NCBI RefSeq assembly: GCF_004331435.1
Contig: NZ_SJKA01000024.1
Location: 1-64,000, forward strand
Reading direction: 5' to 3'
DNA length: 64,000 nucleotides
DNA from: Kribbella sindirgiensis
Lineage (GTDB): Bacteria > Actinomycetota > Actinomycetes > Propionibacteriales > Kribbellaceae
This document shows positions 1-8,662 of the stretch, piece after piece. Under the pieces are notes generated by a model, which saw nothing but the letters and a program-made list of their open reading frames with translations, was not told the origin of the DNA and did not search any database. The position numbers were made by a program, and so were the translations under genes. How positions within the stretch are numbered: the stretch's first letter is position 1; the number at the start of each line of letters is the position of its first letter.

Positions 1-1
1 G

Positions 2-1390
2 GTCCCGACCACCGTCCCGGTCGCCGACCTCGACTTCGCCGAACAAGAACTCGTCCGCTTGGGGCGCCACCTGGCCCCCGCCGATCTGCGCAAGGCCGCT
101 GAACAGTCTCGCGACATCCTCGACACCGACGGCCCCGAACCCGACGAACACAAAGCCGCCGCCCGCGAAACCCTCACCCTCAAAACCGCCGACCACGGCG
201 TGAAGTTCACCGGGTACCTGGCCAACGACAACGCCGAACTCTTCCGCACCCTGATCACCACCGGCGCCCGCCCCCACAAGACCATCGACGGCGAGCCTGA
301 CCCGCGCTCCCGCGAGAAGCGCCAAGCCGACGCCCTCACCACCACGCTAACCCTGGCCGCCACCGCCCTCGACACAGGCACCCCGTCTCCCACGATGCCC
401 CGCCCCACCAGCAAGCCAGCCAGCTCCACGGAGACCAGCACGCCGGAGACCGGCTGCACGGAGGATGACTCCGCAGGGACTGGTTCTACGGCGTCAGGCT
501 CCGCGGAGGCCGGTTCACTGGCGACAGGCCACCAGCCGGTTGTGGTCGCTGGCTCGGGTACTGGTTCGAGTGGGGATGTGGGTAGGGAGGTGGTGCCTGG
601 GTTCGGGGCGAAGGCGAACCTCACCGTCACCATCGACTTCCAGGACCTGAAGGCGGCCACCGCGGACGCGATCGGGCACACCGTCTACAGCAACGGACTG
701 TCCGCAGCCACCATCCGCCGACTCGCCTGCGACGCAGGCGTCATCCCGATCGTGCTCGGCTCCAACTCCGAACCCCTGGACGTCGGCCGCGCCGAACGGC
801 TCGTCACCCGCGCCATGCGACGCGCTTTGAATACCCGCGACCGCGGCTGCGTCGTGTGCGGAGCCCCACCCATCATGTGTGACGCCCACCACCTCACCTC
901 CTGGATCGACGGCGGTGAAACGAAGATCTCCAACCTGGTGTTGCTGTGCCGCCGCCACCACTCCGACCTGCACAACGGCCACTGGACCATCACCGTCACC
1001 GACGGCGAAGTCCACGTAACCAGACCCCACTGGGCCGACCCACCACCCCGCAGCCCACACAAACCACCAGACACCGCACCCCCAGCACACGACCCGCCGG
1101 GCAGAACCCACCTGCCCACCGACGATCCACGGCGCAGGACCGACCTGCCCGCGGACGATGCACGGCGCGGGACCGACCTGCCCGCGGACGATCCATGGCG
1201 TGGGGCCGACCTGCCCACCGACGATCCATCGAGTGAGATCGACGGGCCCGTGCCCGGCGCACCCCGCGTCAAGACGAGCCGCTGGCACGCCGACGAACAG
1301 ACGCGCGCAGAAGCGGCCCGGTTCGCCGTCTGGGGTGAACGCACCACGAACGAGTCCGGCGCCGGACCGCCATCCTTCGCCACGATCTGA
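2..1390 (+). CDS. DUF222/13E12-type HNH endonuclease-like protein, 5' truncated by window edge
   Basis: The reading frame is open from the first bases of the window, and residues before the TTG at 59 already read as DUF222 sequence, so the true start lies outside. The visible part has the end of the DUF222 helical domain, a Ser/Thr/Gly-rich linker (about 370-600) and a C-terminal HNH domain: CVVC, then DAHHL, then NLVLLCRRHH (about 850-975). The paired CxxC and HH/RRHH residues fit a zinc-supported HNH nuclease fold. The tail is proline-rich with four 11-residue repeats. These 13E12/REP-type genes are multicopy in actinomycetes and their biological role is not settled. Family assignment is firm; activity is inference. 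Confidence 0.9.
   Translation, partial: VPTTVPVADLDFAEQELVRLGRHLAPADLRKAAEQSRDILDTDGPEPDEHKAAARETLTLKTADHGVKFTGYLANDNAELFRTLITTGARPHKTIDGEPDPRSREKRQADALTTTLTLAATALDTGTPSPTMPRPTSKPASSTETSTPETGCTEDDSAGTGSTASGSAEAGSLATGHQPVVVAGSGTGSSGDVGREVVPGFGAKANLTVTIDFQDLKAATADAIGHTVYSNGLSAATIRRLACDAGVIPIVLGSNSEPLDVGRAERLVTRAMRRALNTRDRGCVVCGAPPIMCDAHHLTSWIDGGETKISNLVLLCRRHHSDLHNGHWTITVTDGEVHVTRPHWADPPPRSPHKPPDTAPPAHDPPGRTHLPTDDPRRRTDLPADDARRGTDLPADDPWRGADLPTDDPSSEIDGPVPGAPRVKTSRWHADEQTRAEAARFAVWGERTTNESGAGPPSFATI
1106..1237 (+). repeat. Four tandem 33-bp coding repeats in the HNH gene tail
   Basis: Four in-frame units at 1106-1138, 1139-1171, 1172-1204 and 1205-1237 encode variants of TDLPADDPRRG. The bases are nearly identical between the middle copies. 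In-frame minisatellite of this kind can vary in copy number by slippage. Confidence 0.9.
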
Positions 1391-1412
1391 ACCCCGGCGT
1401 GTCATCCGCAAC

Positions 1413-1439
1413 CCCCGGCACCAACGCCAAGTGCCGGGG
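1413..1439 (+). terminator. Hairpin after the HNH gene
   Basis: Perfect 8-bp stem CCCCGGCA / TGCCGGGG (1413-1420 and 1432-1439) with an 11-nt loop, 22 bases after the stop codon. There is no U-tract, as is usual for high-GC actinomycete terminators. Bases 1440-1582 beyond it hold nothing I can identify. Confidence 0.55.
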
Positions 1440-1582
1440 CTGCGGGCTGCCCGCTCGTCGGCCCCGACCCTCGCTGGCGGTCCCGGTCAGCGCCGCTTCT
1501 CGTTCGAAGACGCGGAGACCTGCCCAGCCGCAGTTCAATTCGTGGGTCTCTGATGAACACCGAGGGATATCCGCGGGAGTGG

Positions 1583-2094
1583 CTATCGGGAGGGGCGGAT
1601 GTTGCCGACCATCCACAGCCCGCCGCCGCCGGCGCAGTCGCGCCCTGTCCACGTGTCCTTGAAGTTGTCGGCACCGCCGCCGCCGATGTCGAGGGGAGTG
1701 CCGGACTTCGCGACGACCTTGTTCGTACGGTCGAGGATCTCGAACGACTGCGCGTCTCCCCGGACCGTGTACCCACGGGGCCACACGAGCGTGGTCCTGG
1801 ATTGCCCCGCCCGAACGCACCCACTCGCGTCCACGGTCAAGGTGGCTCGGAGAAGCGCCTCCATCCCGCTCGGACTGTCCGTGTCGGACTGGACGATTCG
1901 AGGCAGGAGGTTGGCTGTCGACGGCTCAGTTGCTGTCGGGCGGTGTCCGTCGCCGGGACGGACGGCCAATGCGGTCGCCGCGAGCACCACCGCGCCCAAC
2001 GCGACACCCCCGGCCGCCAGTCGTCTGCTGCGGATCCGGCGCCGCTGGATGCGCTCGACGACCGCGTCCTCGCCGAGGTCAACGAGGTCACTGC
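1583..2094 (-). pseudogene. Membrane protein remnant (partner of SigE-type sigma factor), N-terminus deleted
   Basis: The frame reads from a short N-terminal stub (DLVDLGEDAVVERIQRRR) through one membrane segment (LAAGGVALGAVVLAATALAV) into an extracytoplasmic domain ending GGGLWMVGNIRPSR. This layout is usual for the membrane protein encoded directly behind SigE-family sigma genes in actinomycetes. Its own start and first residues are missing: the sequence runs straight into the upstream sigma reading frame in another register near 2095. An open frame extends to 2200 but that part is out-of-frame sigma sequence. Translation as an independent protein is doubtful. Confidence 0.6.
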
Positions 2095-2433
2095 CCTCGG
2101 AGAAAGGGTCGCCAGCCCTCTCCGGACCTCGTCCGCCACCGCGAGCCGGTCGTCGTCGTGGTGAGGTACGTCGATCAGTAGATGGAGGGTCGCGTTCCAC
2201 CGCTTGAGTCGCCGACGACTGTCGACGTACTGATTCAGTATGGCGCGCCGGACGTACGCCTCGAGCTGGTCGATGTCGTCGCCGGTCCGCCGACGGCTGA
2301 ACACCCGCGTGAGCGCTTCCTGGACCAGATCGCCGGCGGTTGTCGGGTCACCGGTCAGGAGATAGGCGTAGCTGCGTAGCGCGCCGCCGCGCGTGGCCAG
2401 CAACGTCCGGAACGCACGCTCCCAGTCAGCCAC
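2095..2433 (-). pseudogene. SigE-family ECF sigma factor remnant, region 4 deleted
   Basis: From a GTG at 2433 (VADWERAFRTLL) the protein shows sigma region 2, including LTGDPTTAGDLVQEALTRVF, and the linker up to LATLSPR at about residue 113. Family members then continue with about 50-60 residues of region 4 (the -35-binding helix-turn-helix). Here that part is absent, and the frame runs into out-of-register sequence of the next gene until a stop at 1837. An ATG at 2505 is an alternative, less family-like start. Simplest reading: one deletion removed region 4 plus the start of the downstream gene and fused the two out of frame. Promoter recognition should be lost. Confidence 0.75.
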
Positions 2434-2545
2434 CCCACCACCGTCCGTCCTCTCACCTACCTGGACGAACAACCGGGCAGCGGCGTTGGGGGTCAGGCAG
2501 AACAATTTTCGAAGAGTGTCCGTCGGGACTTGCAGGACTTCAATC

Positions 2546-3352
2546 TCATCTGTCGCCTGTTGACGATGCAGTGGTTCTGGCCGGCCGGGTTCGGGCGAGG
2601 ACGTAGGCGGTCGGCGTCGCGCCGTTGTATTTGAGGAGGCGCTGTCGCACGACCTTCAGCCCGCCCTGCCGTTCGATGGCAGTGCGGAGCAGGCGTTTGT
2701 CCTCGGTGAGGAGTACGGCGCGACCGTCACCGCTGAGGATCCGGTCGAGTTCGTCGAGTGCGGCGGGATAGAGGGTGCGGTTGCCGCGATGGCTACCGAC
2801 CTGTTTGCCGAACGGGAGATTCGCGACGACCCGGTCCACGCTGCTGGTCGCGAACGGGAGAGCTTCGGCCGCCGCCTGGGAAAGGGTTCCGGACAGGTTG
2901 CGAGCGGCCAGGTCGAGCGCCTTCGGGTCATGGTCCGTCCCGACGGCGAACGCGCCCGGCTCGCGACGCCGTACGGCCCGCAGGATCGTGCCGGTCCCGC
3001 AGAACGGATCGAGCACCTGATGCCCGGGCCGGATCTTCGCCAGCCGCACCAGCACCTCGGCAACGATCAGATTCGTTGACCACGGCAACCGTTCCACCCA
3101 CCCGAACCGCCGCGTCCAGGCCATCGACCCGATCTCCGTGATCGAACCGTCCTCCAGATCGCGGACGGCGATCGTCGAATACAGGGCGCAGCTGATGAGT
3201 TCGTCGAGCAACCCGTCGAGTGTGCACTCGACGGTGTCGACGGATGACTGGCGGATTGAGTGGATCGACGACATCGGCCGGAGCTCCTCGATGAGGAGGT
3301 CGGTGGCGCCGTCTATGGTGCGAAGAACGAGATGGTTGGTGACGCGGGGCAA
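2546..3352 (-). CDS. TRM11/Trm14-like RNA (guanine-N2) methyltransferase family protein
   Basis: The Rossmann methyltransferase core has motif I as DPFCGTGT (about residues 117-124), an acidic motif II (GTDHDPKALDLA) and the catalytic-loop motif NLPFG in place of NPPY/NLPYG, as in N2-guanine RNA methyltransferases of the TRM11/Trm14/RlmL group. The N-terminal 90 residues resemble a short THUMP-like region. I chose the TTG at 3352 because AGGAGC lies just upstream and the sequence RVTNHLVLRTIDG begins there; an upstream ATG at 3406 is open but not family-like. No operon partner. Specific RNA target unknown. Confidence 0.75.
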   Translation of the reverse strand: MPRVTNHLVLRTIDGATDLLIEELRPMSSIHSIRQSSVDTVECTLDGLLDELISCALYSTIAVRDLEDGSITEIGSMAWTRRFGWVERLPWSTNLIVAEVLVRLAKIRPGHQVLDPFCGTGTILRAVRRREPGAFAVGTDHDPKALDLAARNLSGTLSQAAAEALPFATSSVDRVVANLPFGKQVGSHRGNRTLYPAALDELDRILSGDGRAVLLTEDKRLLRTAIERQGGLKVVRQRLLKYNGATPTAYVLARTRPARTTASSTGDR

Positions 3353-3489
3353 CGAAGCTCCTGAAGGCTCGCGATCGACAGAACAGTCGAAGCGCGGCGC
3401 AGGCACGCCACATCGAGCCGACCTCGTCCAGGGCCCGCCACGACGTACCTACACCTTCAGAAACGCTGCATCGGGCGACAGCCTAGGCG

Positions 3490-3632
3490 CACCACAGTGC
3501 GAGTTCACCACAGGCGAGCTGCAACCCGAGGCGATCGCCCTCTACGAATCGAGCGGATACACCCGCACGGCGCCCTGGGGAAAGTACGTCGATCAGCCCG
3601 GAACACACTGCTACGCAAAGGAAATCCGGTAG
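3490..3632 (+). pseudogene. GNAT acetyltransferase C-terminal remnant
   Basis: The segment encodes ELQPEAIALYESSGYTR and then WGKYVDQPGTHCYAKEIR, the typical last 40 residues of small GNAT acetyltransferases (QPEAIALYxxxGY is the C-terminal acetyl-CoA side helix). Nothing upstream in the frame matches the N-terminal GNAT strands: that DNA is the antisense of the methyltransferase gene. It is therefore a 3' scrap left by a rearrangement, not an intact gene. Confidence 0.7.
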
Positions 3633-3641
3633 AATTCAGAG

Positions 3642-4358
3642 GTGACGGGACCTCGTATCTTCACGGTTGACCAGTTGCTCGATGTGCTCGATCAGGTGGT
3701 GAGTGGGAGTGGACGAGGAGATCGCTCCAGCGCCTCCGCCGCGGAGTACTGGACCGGCTTGCTGACCACGCCCGGGCACCCACTGGCCACCCAGCTCCCG
3801 GACGAAGCGCTGGTCGACTGGCACGAGCGCGGCCTGCTCGGGGACCTCCAGACCGCACGAGTTCTCGACGTCGGCTGCGGTGCCGGCCGCAACACCAGAT
3901 GGTTCGCCGAGCAGGGCGCGACCGTCGACGGGATCGACCTCGCCACGGACCTCCTCGACACGCTCCGGCCGAGCATGCCCGCCGCGGTCACGTTGACCGC
4001 GGTCGACGTACTGCGTGATCCGCTGCCGGCCGGTGAGTACGACGTGGTGTACGACTCCGGGTGCTTCCACCACATCGCGCCGCACCGCCGCATCACCTAC
4101 CTCCAGCGGGTCCTCCCCCTCGTGCGCCCCGGCGGGCGGTTCGGCATCGTCGCCTTCGCCGCCGAGCGCATGGACATGCCCAGCGACCTCGACGTGGTCA
4201 CCACCGGCGACACGTACGGCGGCATGACCTTCTCCGTCGACGACCTCCGCACGATCTTCGGCACCCTCACCCCGGTCGAGCTACGCGCCGTACATCCGGA
4301 CCGTGAAGGCACCTTCGCCGCCGACTTCCTCAACGCGGGCCTCTTCACTCGGCCCTGA
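3642..4358 (+). CDS. Class I SAM-dependent methyltransferase
   Basis: 238-residue protein with motif I VLDVGCGAGRN (about residues 73-83), acidic motif II (VDGIDLA) and a post-II segment YDVVYDSGCFHHI typical of small-molecule methyltransferases of the Methyltransf_25/11 type. The C-terminal LRTIFGTLTPVELRAV segment matches the same group. The GTG at 3642 follows the GNAT scrap by 9 bases. Substrate cannot be read from sequence. Confidence 0.85.
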   Translation: MTGPRIFTVDQLLDVLDQVVSGSGRGDRSSASAAEYWTGLLTTPGHPLATQLPDEALVDWHERGLLGDLQTARVLDVGCGAGRNTRWFAEQGATVDGIDLATDLLDTLRPSMPAAVTLTAVDVLRDPLPAGEYDVVYDSGCFHHIAPHRRITYLQRVLPLVRPGGRFGIVAFAAERMDMPSDLDVVTTGDTYGGMTFSVDDLRTIFGTLTPVELRAVHPDREGTFAADFLNAGLFTRP

Positions 4359-4366
4359 GCAGTCGA

Positions 4367-4381
4367 TTCCAGTGGCTGGAA
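4367..4381. promoter_or_regulatory. Inverted repeat upstream of the GH2 gene
   Basis: TTCCAG-TGG-CTGGAA is a perfect 6-bp inverted repeat about 75 bases before the GH2 start. Position and symmetry suit a sugar-responsive repressor site. No repressor gene for it is visible nearby, and it lies only 9 bases after the preceding stop, so a weak terminator is the other possibility. Confidence 0.35.
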
Positions 4382-4457
4382 CTGGCCATTGCTGGGTCCA
4401 TTCCAACGTTGTAAAGTGCAGCTGTCCCGCCACCGATCAAGCATCACGGGAGAGTTC

Positions 4458-6266
4458 ATGTCGCAGCCTCGTGCGGAGTACCCGCGTCCGCAGTTCGTCC
4501 GGCCCGAGTGGGTGAACCTGAACGGCGAGTGGCAGTTCGAGATCGACCGGTCGGACTCCGGACTGGAGCGCGGCCTGCGGGATCGCGAGCTGACGCAGCG
4601 GATCGTCGTACCGTTCGCACCGGAGACCGAGTTGTCCGGGATCGAGGACGTCGACTTCATGGAGGCGGTCTGGTACCGCACCACCGTCACGATCCCCGCG
4701 GAGTGGGACGGCAAGGACGCCGTACTGCACTTCCAGGCCGTCGACCACGACACCACCGTCTGGGTGAACGGCGAGGAGGTGGTCCGGCACCGCGGCGGGT
4801 TCACCCCGTTCAGCGCCAACCTGCACCACGTCGCCGAGCCCGGCCAGGAGGCGACCATCGTCGTCCGCGCCCGCGATACGCACCGCGGCCCGCAGGCACG
4901 AGGCAAGCAGAGCCAGCTGTACTTCAACCACAGCTGCCTCTACACCCGTACCACCGGCATCTGGCAGACCGTCTGGCTCGAAGCGGTCCCGACGGTGCAC
5001 CTGAAGCGGCCCCGGATCACCCCGGACGTCGCGGGTTCCAGCTTCCACCTCGAGGTCCCGGTCTCGGCCAACAAAGCCGGCTACACGATCAAGGCCACCT
5101 TGAAGGACGCCGACGGTGAGATCGTCAGCCACGAGGTCCGCGCCGATCTCGACCTGGCGCCGCGTCTGACCCTGCAGGTCCCGGCCGACCGCGTCCGCCT
5201 CTGGGACACCACGGATCCGCACCTGTACGACGTACGCCTCGAGCTGATCGATGCCGACGGCAACGTGGTCGACGGGGCCGACTCGTACGCCGGTCTGCGG
5301 TCGGTGAGCATCAACGGCAAGGCGATCCTGATCAACGGCAAGCACGTGTTCCAGCGGCTCGTGCTGGACCAGGGGTACTGGCCGGAGAGCCTGATGACCG
5401 CGCCGTCCGAGGAGGCGCTGGTCCGCGACATCGAGCTGAGCCTGGCGGCTGGGTTCAACGGCGCGCGCCTGCACCAGAAGGTGTTCGAGGAGCGGTTCCT
5501 GTACCACGCGGACCGGCTCGGGTACCTGGTCTGGGGCGAGTTCGGCGACTGGGGTTCGGGCGTCGGCAACACCGACAAGGAGAACCAGCAGCCGACGGCG
5601 TCGTACGTCGGCCAGTGGCTCGAGGCGGTCGAACGCGACTACAGCCACCCGAGCATCGTCGGCTGGTGCCCGCTGAACGAGACGCACCAGCTCCTCCACG
5701 ACCGGATCACCCAGCTCGACGACGTGACCCGCGCGATGTTCCTGGCCACCAAGGCCGCCGACACCAGCCGTCCGGTGCTGGACGCCTCCGGCTACAGCCA
5801 TCGTGTGCCGGAGACGGACGTCTGGGACTCGCACAACTACGAGCAGGACCCGGCTGAGTTCGCGCGGCAGATGGCGGATCTCGTCAACGACAAGCCGTAC
5901 GGCAACACCGGCGGCCCCGAGGGCAAGCCGATCTCCCTGGCGTACGACGGCCAGCCGTACTTCTGCAGCGAGTTCGGCGGCATCTGGTGGAACGCCGAGA
6001 AGGCGGCCGCCGGCAAGAGCGGCAACTCCGCGGACTCCTGGGGCTACGGCCAGCGCGTCGCGAACGAGGAGGACTTCTACACCCGCTTCGCCGGCCTGGT
6101 CGACGCGCTCCTCGACAACGAGCTGATGTTCGGCTACTGCTACACGCAGCTGACCGACGTCTTCCAGGAAGAGAACGGCATCTACAACTTCGACCGCACC
6201 AACAAGCTCGACGTACCGCGCATCAAGGCGGTCCAGGACCGCCAGGCTGCCTACGAGAAGGACTGA
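4458..6266 (+). CDS. Glycoside hydrolase family 2 protein (beta-galactosidase/glucuronidase type)
   Basis: 602 residues in the GH2 order: jelly-roll sugar-binding domain (VNLNGEWQFEID, about 15-185), Ig-like sandwich (about 190-290) and TIM barrel (about 300-600). Candidate acid/base Glu is in WCPLNETHQ and candidate nucleophile Glu in YFCSEFGG. No signal peptide, so it is probably intracellular and acts on imported oligosaccharide or glycoside. The ATG at 4458 has GGGAGAG just upstream; an earlier in-frame start at 4389 lacks this. Its 3' end overlaps the convergent exporter gene by 16 bases. Substrate unresolved. Confidence 0.9.
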   Translation: MSQPRAEYPRPQFVRPEWVNLNGEWQFEIDRSDSGLERGLRDRELTQRIVVPFAPETELSGIEDVDFMEAVWYRTTVTIPAEWDGKDAVLHFQAVDHDTTVWVNGEEVVRHRGGFTPFSANLHHVAEPGQEATIVVRARDTHRGPQARGKQSQLYFNHSCLYTRTTGIWQTVWLEAVPTVHLKRPRITPDVAGSSFHLEVPVSANKAGYTIKATLKDADGEIVSHEVRADLDLAPRLTLQVPADRVRLWDTTDPHLYDVRLELIDADGNVVDGADSYAGLRSVSINGKAILINGKHVFQRLVLDQGYWPESLMTAPSEEALVRDIELSLAAGFNGARLHQKVFEERFLYHADRLGYLVWGEFGDWGSGVGNTDKENQQPTASYVGQWLEAVERDYSHPSIVGWCPLNETHQLLHDRITQLDDVTRAMFLATKAADTSRPVLDASGYSHRVPETDVWDSHNYEQDPAEFARQMADLVNDKPYGNTGGPEGKPISLAYDGQPYFCSEFGGIWWNAEKAAAGKSGNSADSWGYGQRVANEEDFYTRFAGLVDALLDNELMFGYCYTQLTDVFQEENGIYNFDRTNKLDVPRIKAVQDRQAAYEKD

Positions 6267-7357
6267 ATACCGAGGCTGCCGGCAGCGACCAGGACCCAGA
6301 GGATCGCTCCGAGGAGGAGTGGTCTGGGTCCTGCGTCGCGCAGCTCGCGCGGGCGCAGGGAGAGGCCGATCGCGGCGAGCGCTGCGGTGATGAGGGTGCT
6401 GCCAATGATGGTCAGGGTCGGCAGCCAGGACTCGGGTACGGCGCCCGCCGAGCGGAGGCCGGCCGCGGCGATGAAGCCGATCAGGAACAGCGGAACGAGC
6501 TTGCGCCACGGCAGCGGCTTCCGGATCGACGCGGTCGCCCCTTCGTAGGAGCCCTCGGCGGTGGCGTCGAGGGCGCGGGCGACGCGGTTCTCGCGGCGGA
6601 TCTTCAGCGCGACCAGTGTCAGCACGATCGGGATCAAGGTGAGCGACCGCGTCAGCTTCACGACGATCGCCTGGTCGCCGGCCGCTTGGCTGTACGCGTA
6701 CCCGGCTGCGACGACGGACGACGTGTCGTTGATCGCCGTACCGGCCCACAACCCGAAGGCCTCGGGGCTCAGGCCGAGCAGGTGCCCGAGCGGCGGGAAC
6801 GTCAGGACGGCGACGATGTTGAAGGTGAAGATCGTCGCGAGCGCGTAGGCGACCGACGACCGCTTGGCGCCGATCGCGGCGGTCGCGGCCGCGATCGCGG
6901 AACCGCCGCAGATCGCGGTTCCGACGCCGATCAGGATCTGGGTGTCGCCGCGTACGCCGAGGATCCGGCCGAACAACCACGCGCCGCCGAGAGCGAGCGC
7001 CAGCGTGCCGAGCATGACGGGTAGCGACGAGACGCCCACGCGCGCGACCTGTTGCAGCGACAGCCCGGTACCGAGGACGACGATCGACAGCTGGAGCAAC
7101 GTCTTCGAGGCGAAGTCGTACCCGGGCCGCCAGACGTCCGAGCGCAGCGCCGGGACCACACTGCCCGCGATCACGCCGAGCAGGATCCCGAAGACCGGTC
7201 CCCCGACGAGCGGCACGAGTCGCCCGAGCGGGACAGCCGCGGCGGTCACCAGCAGCACGATCCACAACCCGCGCAACCGGCGTACGGCAGACCCGAGGCG
7301 ACGGACGGTGGGAGCGGCGGAGTGAGGGCGAGGTGCCCTAACCTCGAGCTGCACCAC
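6251..7357 (-). CDS. YeiH-family (UPF0324) putative sulfate/small-anion exporter
   Basis: 368-residue integral membrane protein with about ten hydrophobic segments and family signature stretches GTGLSLQQV, GGSAIAAATAAIGAK and AGTAINDTSSVVAAG. The C-terminal half ends in PLFLIGFIAAAGLRSAG. The GTG at 7357 is preceded by GAAGGGA at 8 bases; longer starts would run across the operator. Divergent from the GntR-type regulator, which probably controls it through the palindrome at 7380-7393. Family members are predicted transporters; the substrate (sulfate or sulfonate is often proposed) is not shown here. Confidence 0.85.
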   Translation of the reverse strand: MVQLEVRAPRPHSAAPTVRRLGSAVRRLRGLWIVLLVTAAAVPLGRLVPLVGGPVFGILLGVIAGSVVPALRSDVWRPGYDFASKTLLQLSIVVLGTGLSLQQVARVGVSSLPVMLGTLALALGGAWLFGRILGVRGDTQILIGVGTAICGGSAIAAATAAIGAKRSSVAYALATIFTFNIVAVLTFPPLGHLLGLSPEAFGLWAGTAINDTSSVVAAGYAYSQAAGDQAIVVKLTRSLTLIPIVLTLVALKIRRENRVARALDATAEGSYEGATASIRKPLPWRKLVPLFLIGFIAAAGLRSAGAVPESWLPTLTIIGSTLITAALAAIGLSLRPRELRDAGPRPLLLGAILWVLVAAGSLGIQSFS

Positions 7358-7379
7358 TAGCCGGTTCCCTTCCGTCAGA

Positions 7380-7393
7380 AATGTACGTACATT
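7380..7393. promoter_or_regulatory. GntR-type operator between yeiH-like and gntR genes
   Basis: AATGTACGTACATT is a perfect 14-bp palindrome in the 80-bp divergent gap, 22 bases upstream of the exporter start and 44 upstream of the regulator start. GntR proteins bind palindromes of this size with GT-rich arms. It could shut off both genes at once. Confidence 0.75.
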
Positions 7394-7437
7394 CACGGTA
7401 GGAGATGACCGGACATTTGGCAACCCGGGAAGGATCC

Positions 7438-8211
7438 ATGCGGAAGCTTGAGCGAGGGAGCGGCGAGCCGCTGTGGAAGCAGCTGCAGGAGGATCTCGTA
7501 CGCCGGTTGCGCTCCGGCGAGTTCGATGACGCGTTCCCGGGTGAGCTCGCGCTGGTCGAGGAGTACGAGGTCAGCCGGCACACCGTCCGCCAGGCGCTCG
7601 GACAGCTCCGTACCGACGGTCTGATCGTCGCGGAGCGCGGCCGGCAGCCCCGGGTCGCGACCGCACCGGAGATCCGCCAGCCGATGGGCGCGCTGTACAG
7701 CCTGTTCTCCTCCGTCGAGGAGTCGGGCCTGCCGCAGCACAGCGTCGTACGGGCACTCGACCTCCGCGCGGACGGCGTGGTCGCTGCCCGCCTCAACCTC
7801 GAAGGTTCCATTCCGCTGCTGTACCTGGAGCGCCTCCGGTACGCCGGCGACGAGCCGCTCGCCCTCGATCGCGTCTGGCTACCCGCCAGCCTCGCCGAGC
7901 CGCTGCTCGACGCGGACTTCACCCACACCAGCCTGTACAACGAGCTGGCCGAACGCACCGGCATCAACCTCGACCACGGGCGCGAGGACATCCGCGCGAT
8001 GAACCCGAACCCGGCCGAACGCGCGCTCCTGCACTGCCCCGCCGACGCCGCGGTCTTCTCGATCATCCGCCAGGGCACCGCACAGAACCGTCCGGTCGAG
8101 TGGCGGCACACAGTCGTCCGCGGCGACCGCTTCGCCCTCTCCGCCGAGTACTCCGCCAACGCCGGCTACCGCCTCACCCCGGCCACTACTGCCCTCGCTC
8201 AGGCCTGGTAG
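7438..8211 (+). CDS. GntR family transcriptional regulator (HutC/UTRA type)
   Basis: 257 residues. N-terminal winged helix (PLWKQLQEDLVRRLRSGEF ... EYEVSRHTVRQALGQL, about 10-75) and C-terminal UTRA ligand-binding domain (about 90-240) with LYLERLRYAGDEPLALDRVWLP, the usual UTRA core. The ATG at 7438 follows GGAAGG; an ATG at 7405 is also in frame but lies too close to the operator. Likely an effector-responsive repressor of itself and the divergent exporter. Confidence 0.9.
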   Translation: MRKLERGSGEPLWKQLQEDLVRRLRSGEFDDAFPGELALVEEYEVSRHTVRQALGQLRTDGLIVAERGRQPRVATAPEIRQPMGALYSLFSSVEESGLPQHSVVRALDLRADGVVAARLNLEGSIPLLYLERLRYAGDEPLALDRVWLPASLAEPLLDADFTHTSLYNELAERTGINLDHGREDIRAMNPNPAERALLHCPADAAVFSIIRQGTAQNRPVEWRHTVVRGDRFALSAEYSANAGYRLTPATTALAQAW

Positions 8212-8242
8212 TTGACGCCCCGCGGTTGTAGATACTGGCTGG

Positions 8243-8638
8243 ATGAGTGTCAAAGAGCTGCGGTTGGTGGTGACGGTGGACGACTACGACGCCGCGGTGG
8301 CGTTCTACCGGGACGCGCTCGGGCTGCCCGAACGCGAGTCCTACACGACCGGCGATGCGCAGGTGATGATCCTCGAGGCCGGCCGGGCGACGCTCGAGCT
8401 CGCGAACCGCGCGCAGGCCGAGTACATCGACGAGGTCGAGGTCGGGAGGCGCGTGGCCGGCAAGTTCCGGGTCGCGCTCGAGGTCGACGACTCGGCGGAC
8501 ACGACAGCCCGGCTGACCGACGCCGGCGCCACGGTCGTCGCCGAGCCGACCCGTACGCCGTGGGACTCGCTCAACGCCCGCCTCGAGACGCCGGGCGGTA
8601 TCCAGCTGACCTTGTTCACGGAGCTTGACCTCAAGTGA
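8243..8638 (+). CDS. VOC (glyoxalase/bleomycin-resistance) superfamily protein
   Basis: 131 residues with two beta-alpha-beta-beta-beta units: KELRLVVTVDDYDAAVAFYRDALGLPE (first) and FRVALEVDDSADTTARLTDAGATVVAEPTRTPWDSLNARLETPGGIQLTLF (second). It is a small single-domain VOC protein of the type annotated as dioxygenase, lyase or resistance protein. Metal ligands cannot be assigned with confidence and function is unknown. It lies in the same direction as the regulator and the NAT gene. Confidence 0.85.
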   Translation: MSVKELRLVVTVDDYDAAVAFYRDALGLPERESYTTGDAQVMILEAGRATLELANRAQAEYIDEVEVGRRVAGKFRVALEVDDSADTTARLTDAGATVVAEPTRTPWDSLNARLETPGGIQLTLFTELDLK

Positions 8639-8662
8639 ACTGGAAGTGTTGAGGTAGCGGGC

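Noticed and set aside
4437..7265. 942-codon minus-strand frame across the GH2 and exporter genes
   Set aside because: Overlaps two well-supported genes and has Arg/Asp/Val-biased shadow composition.
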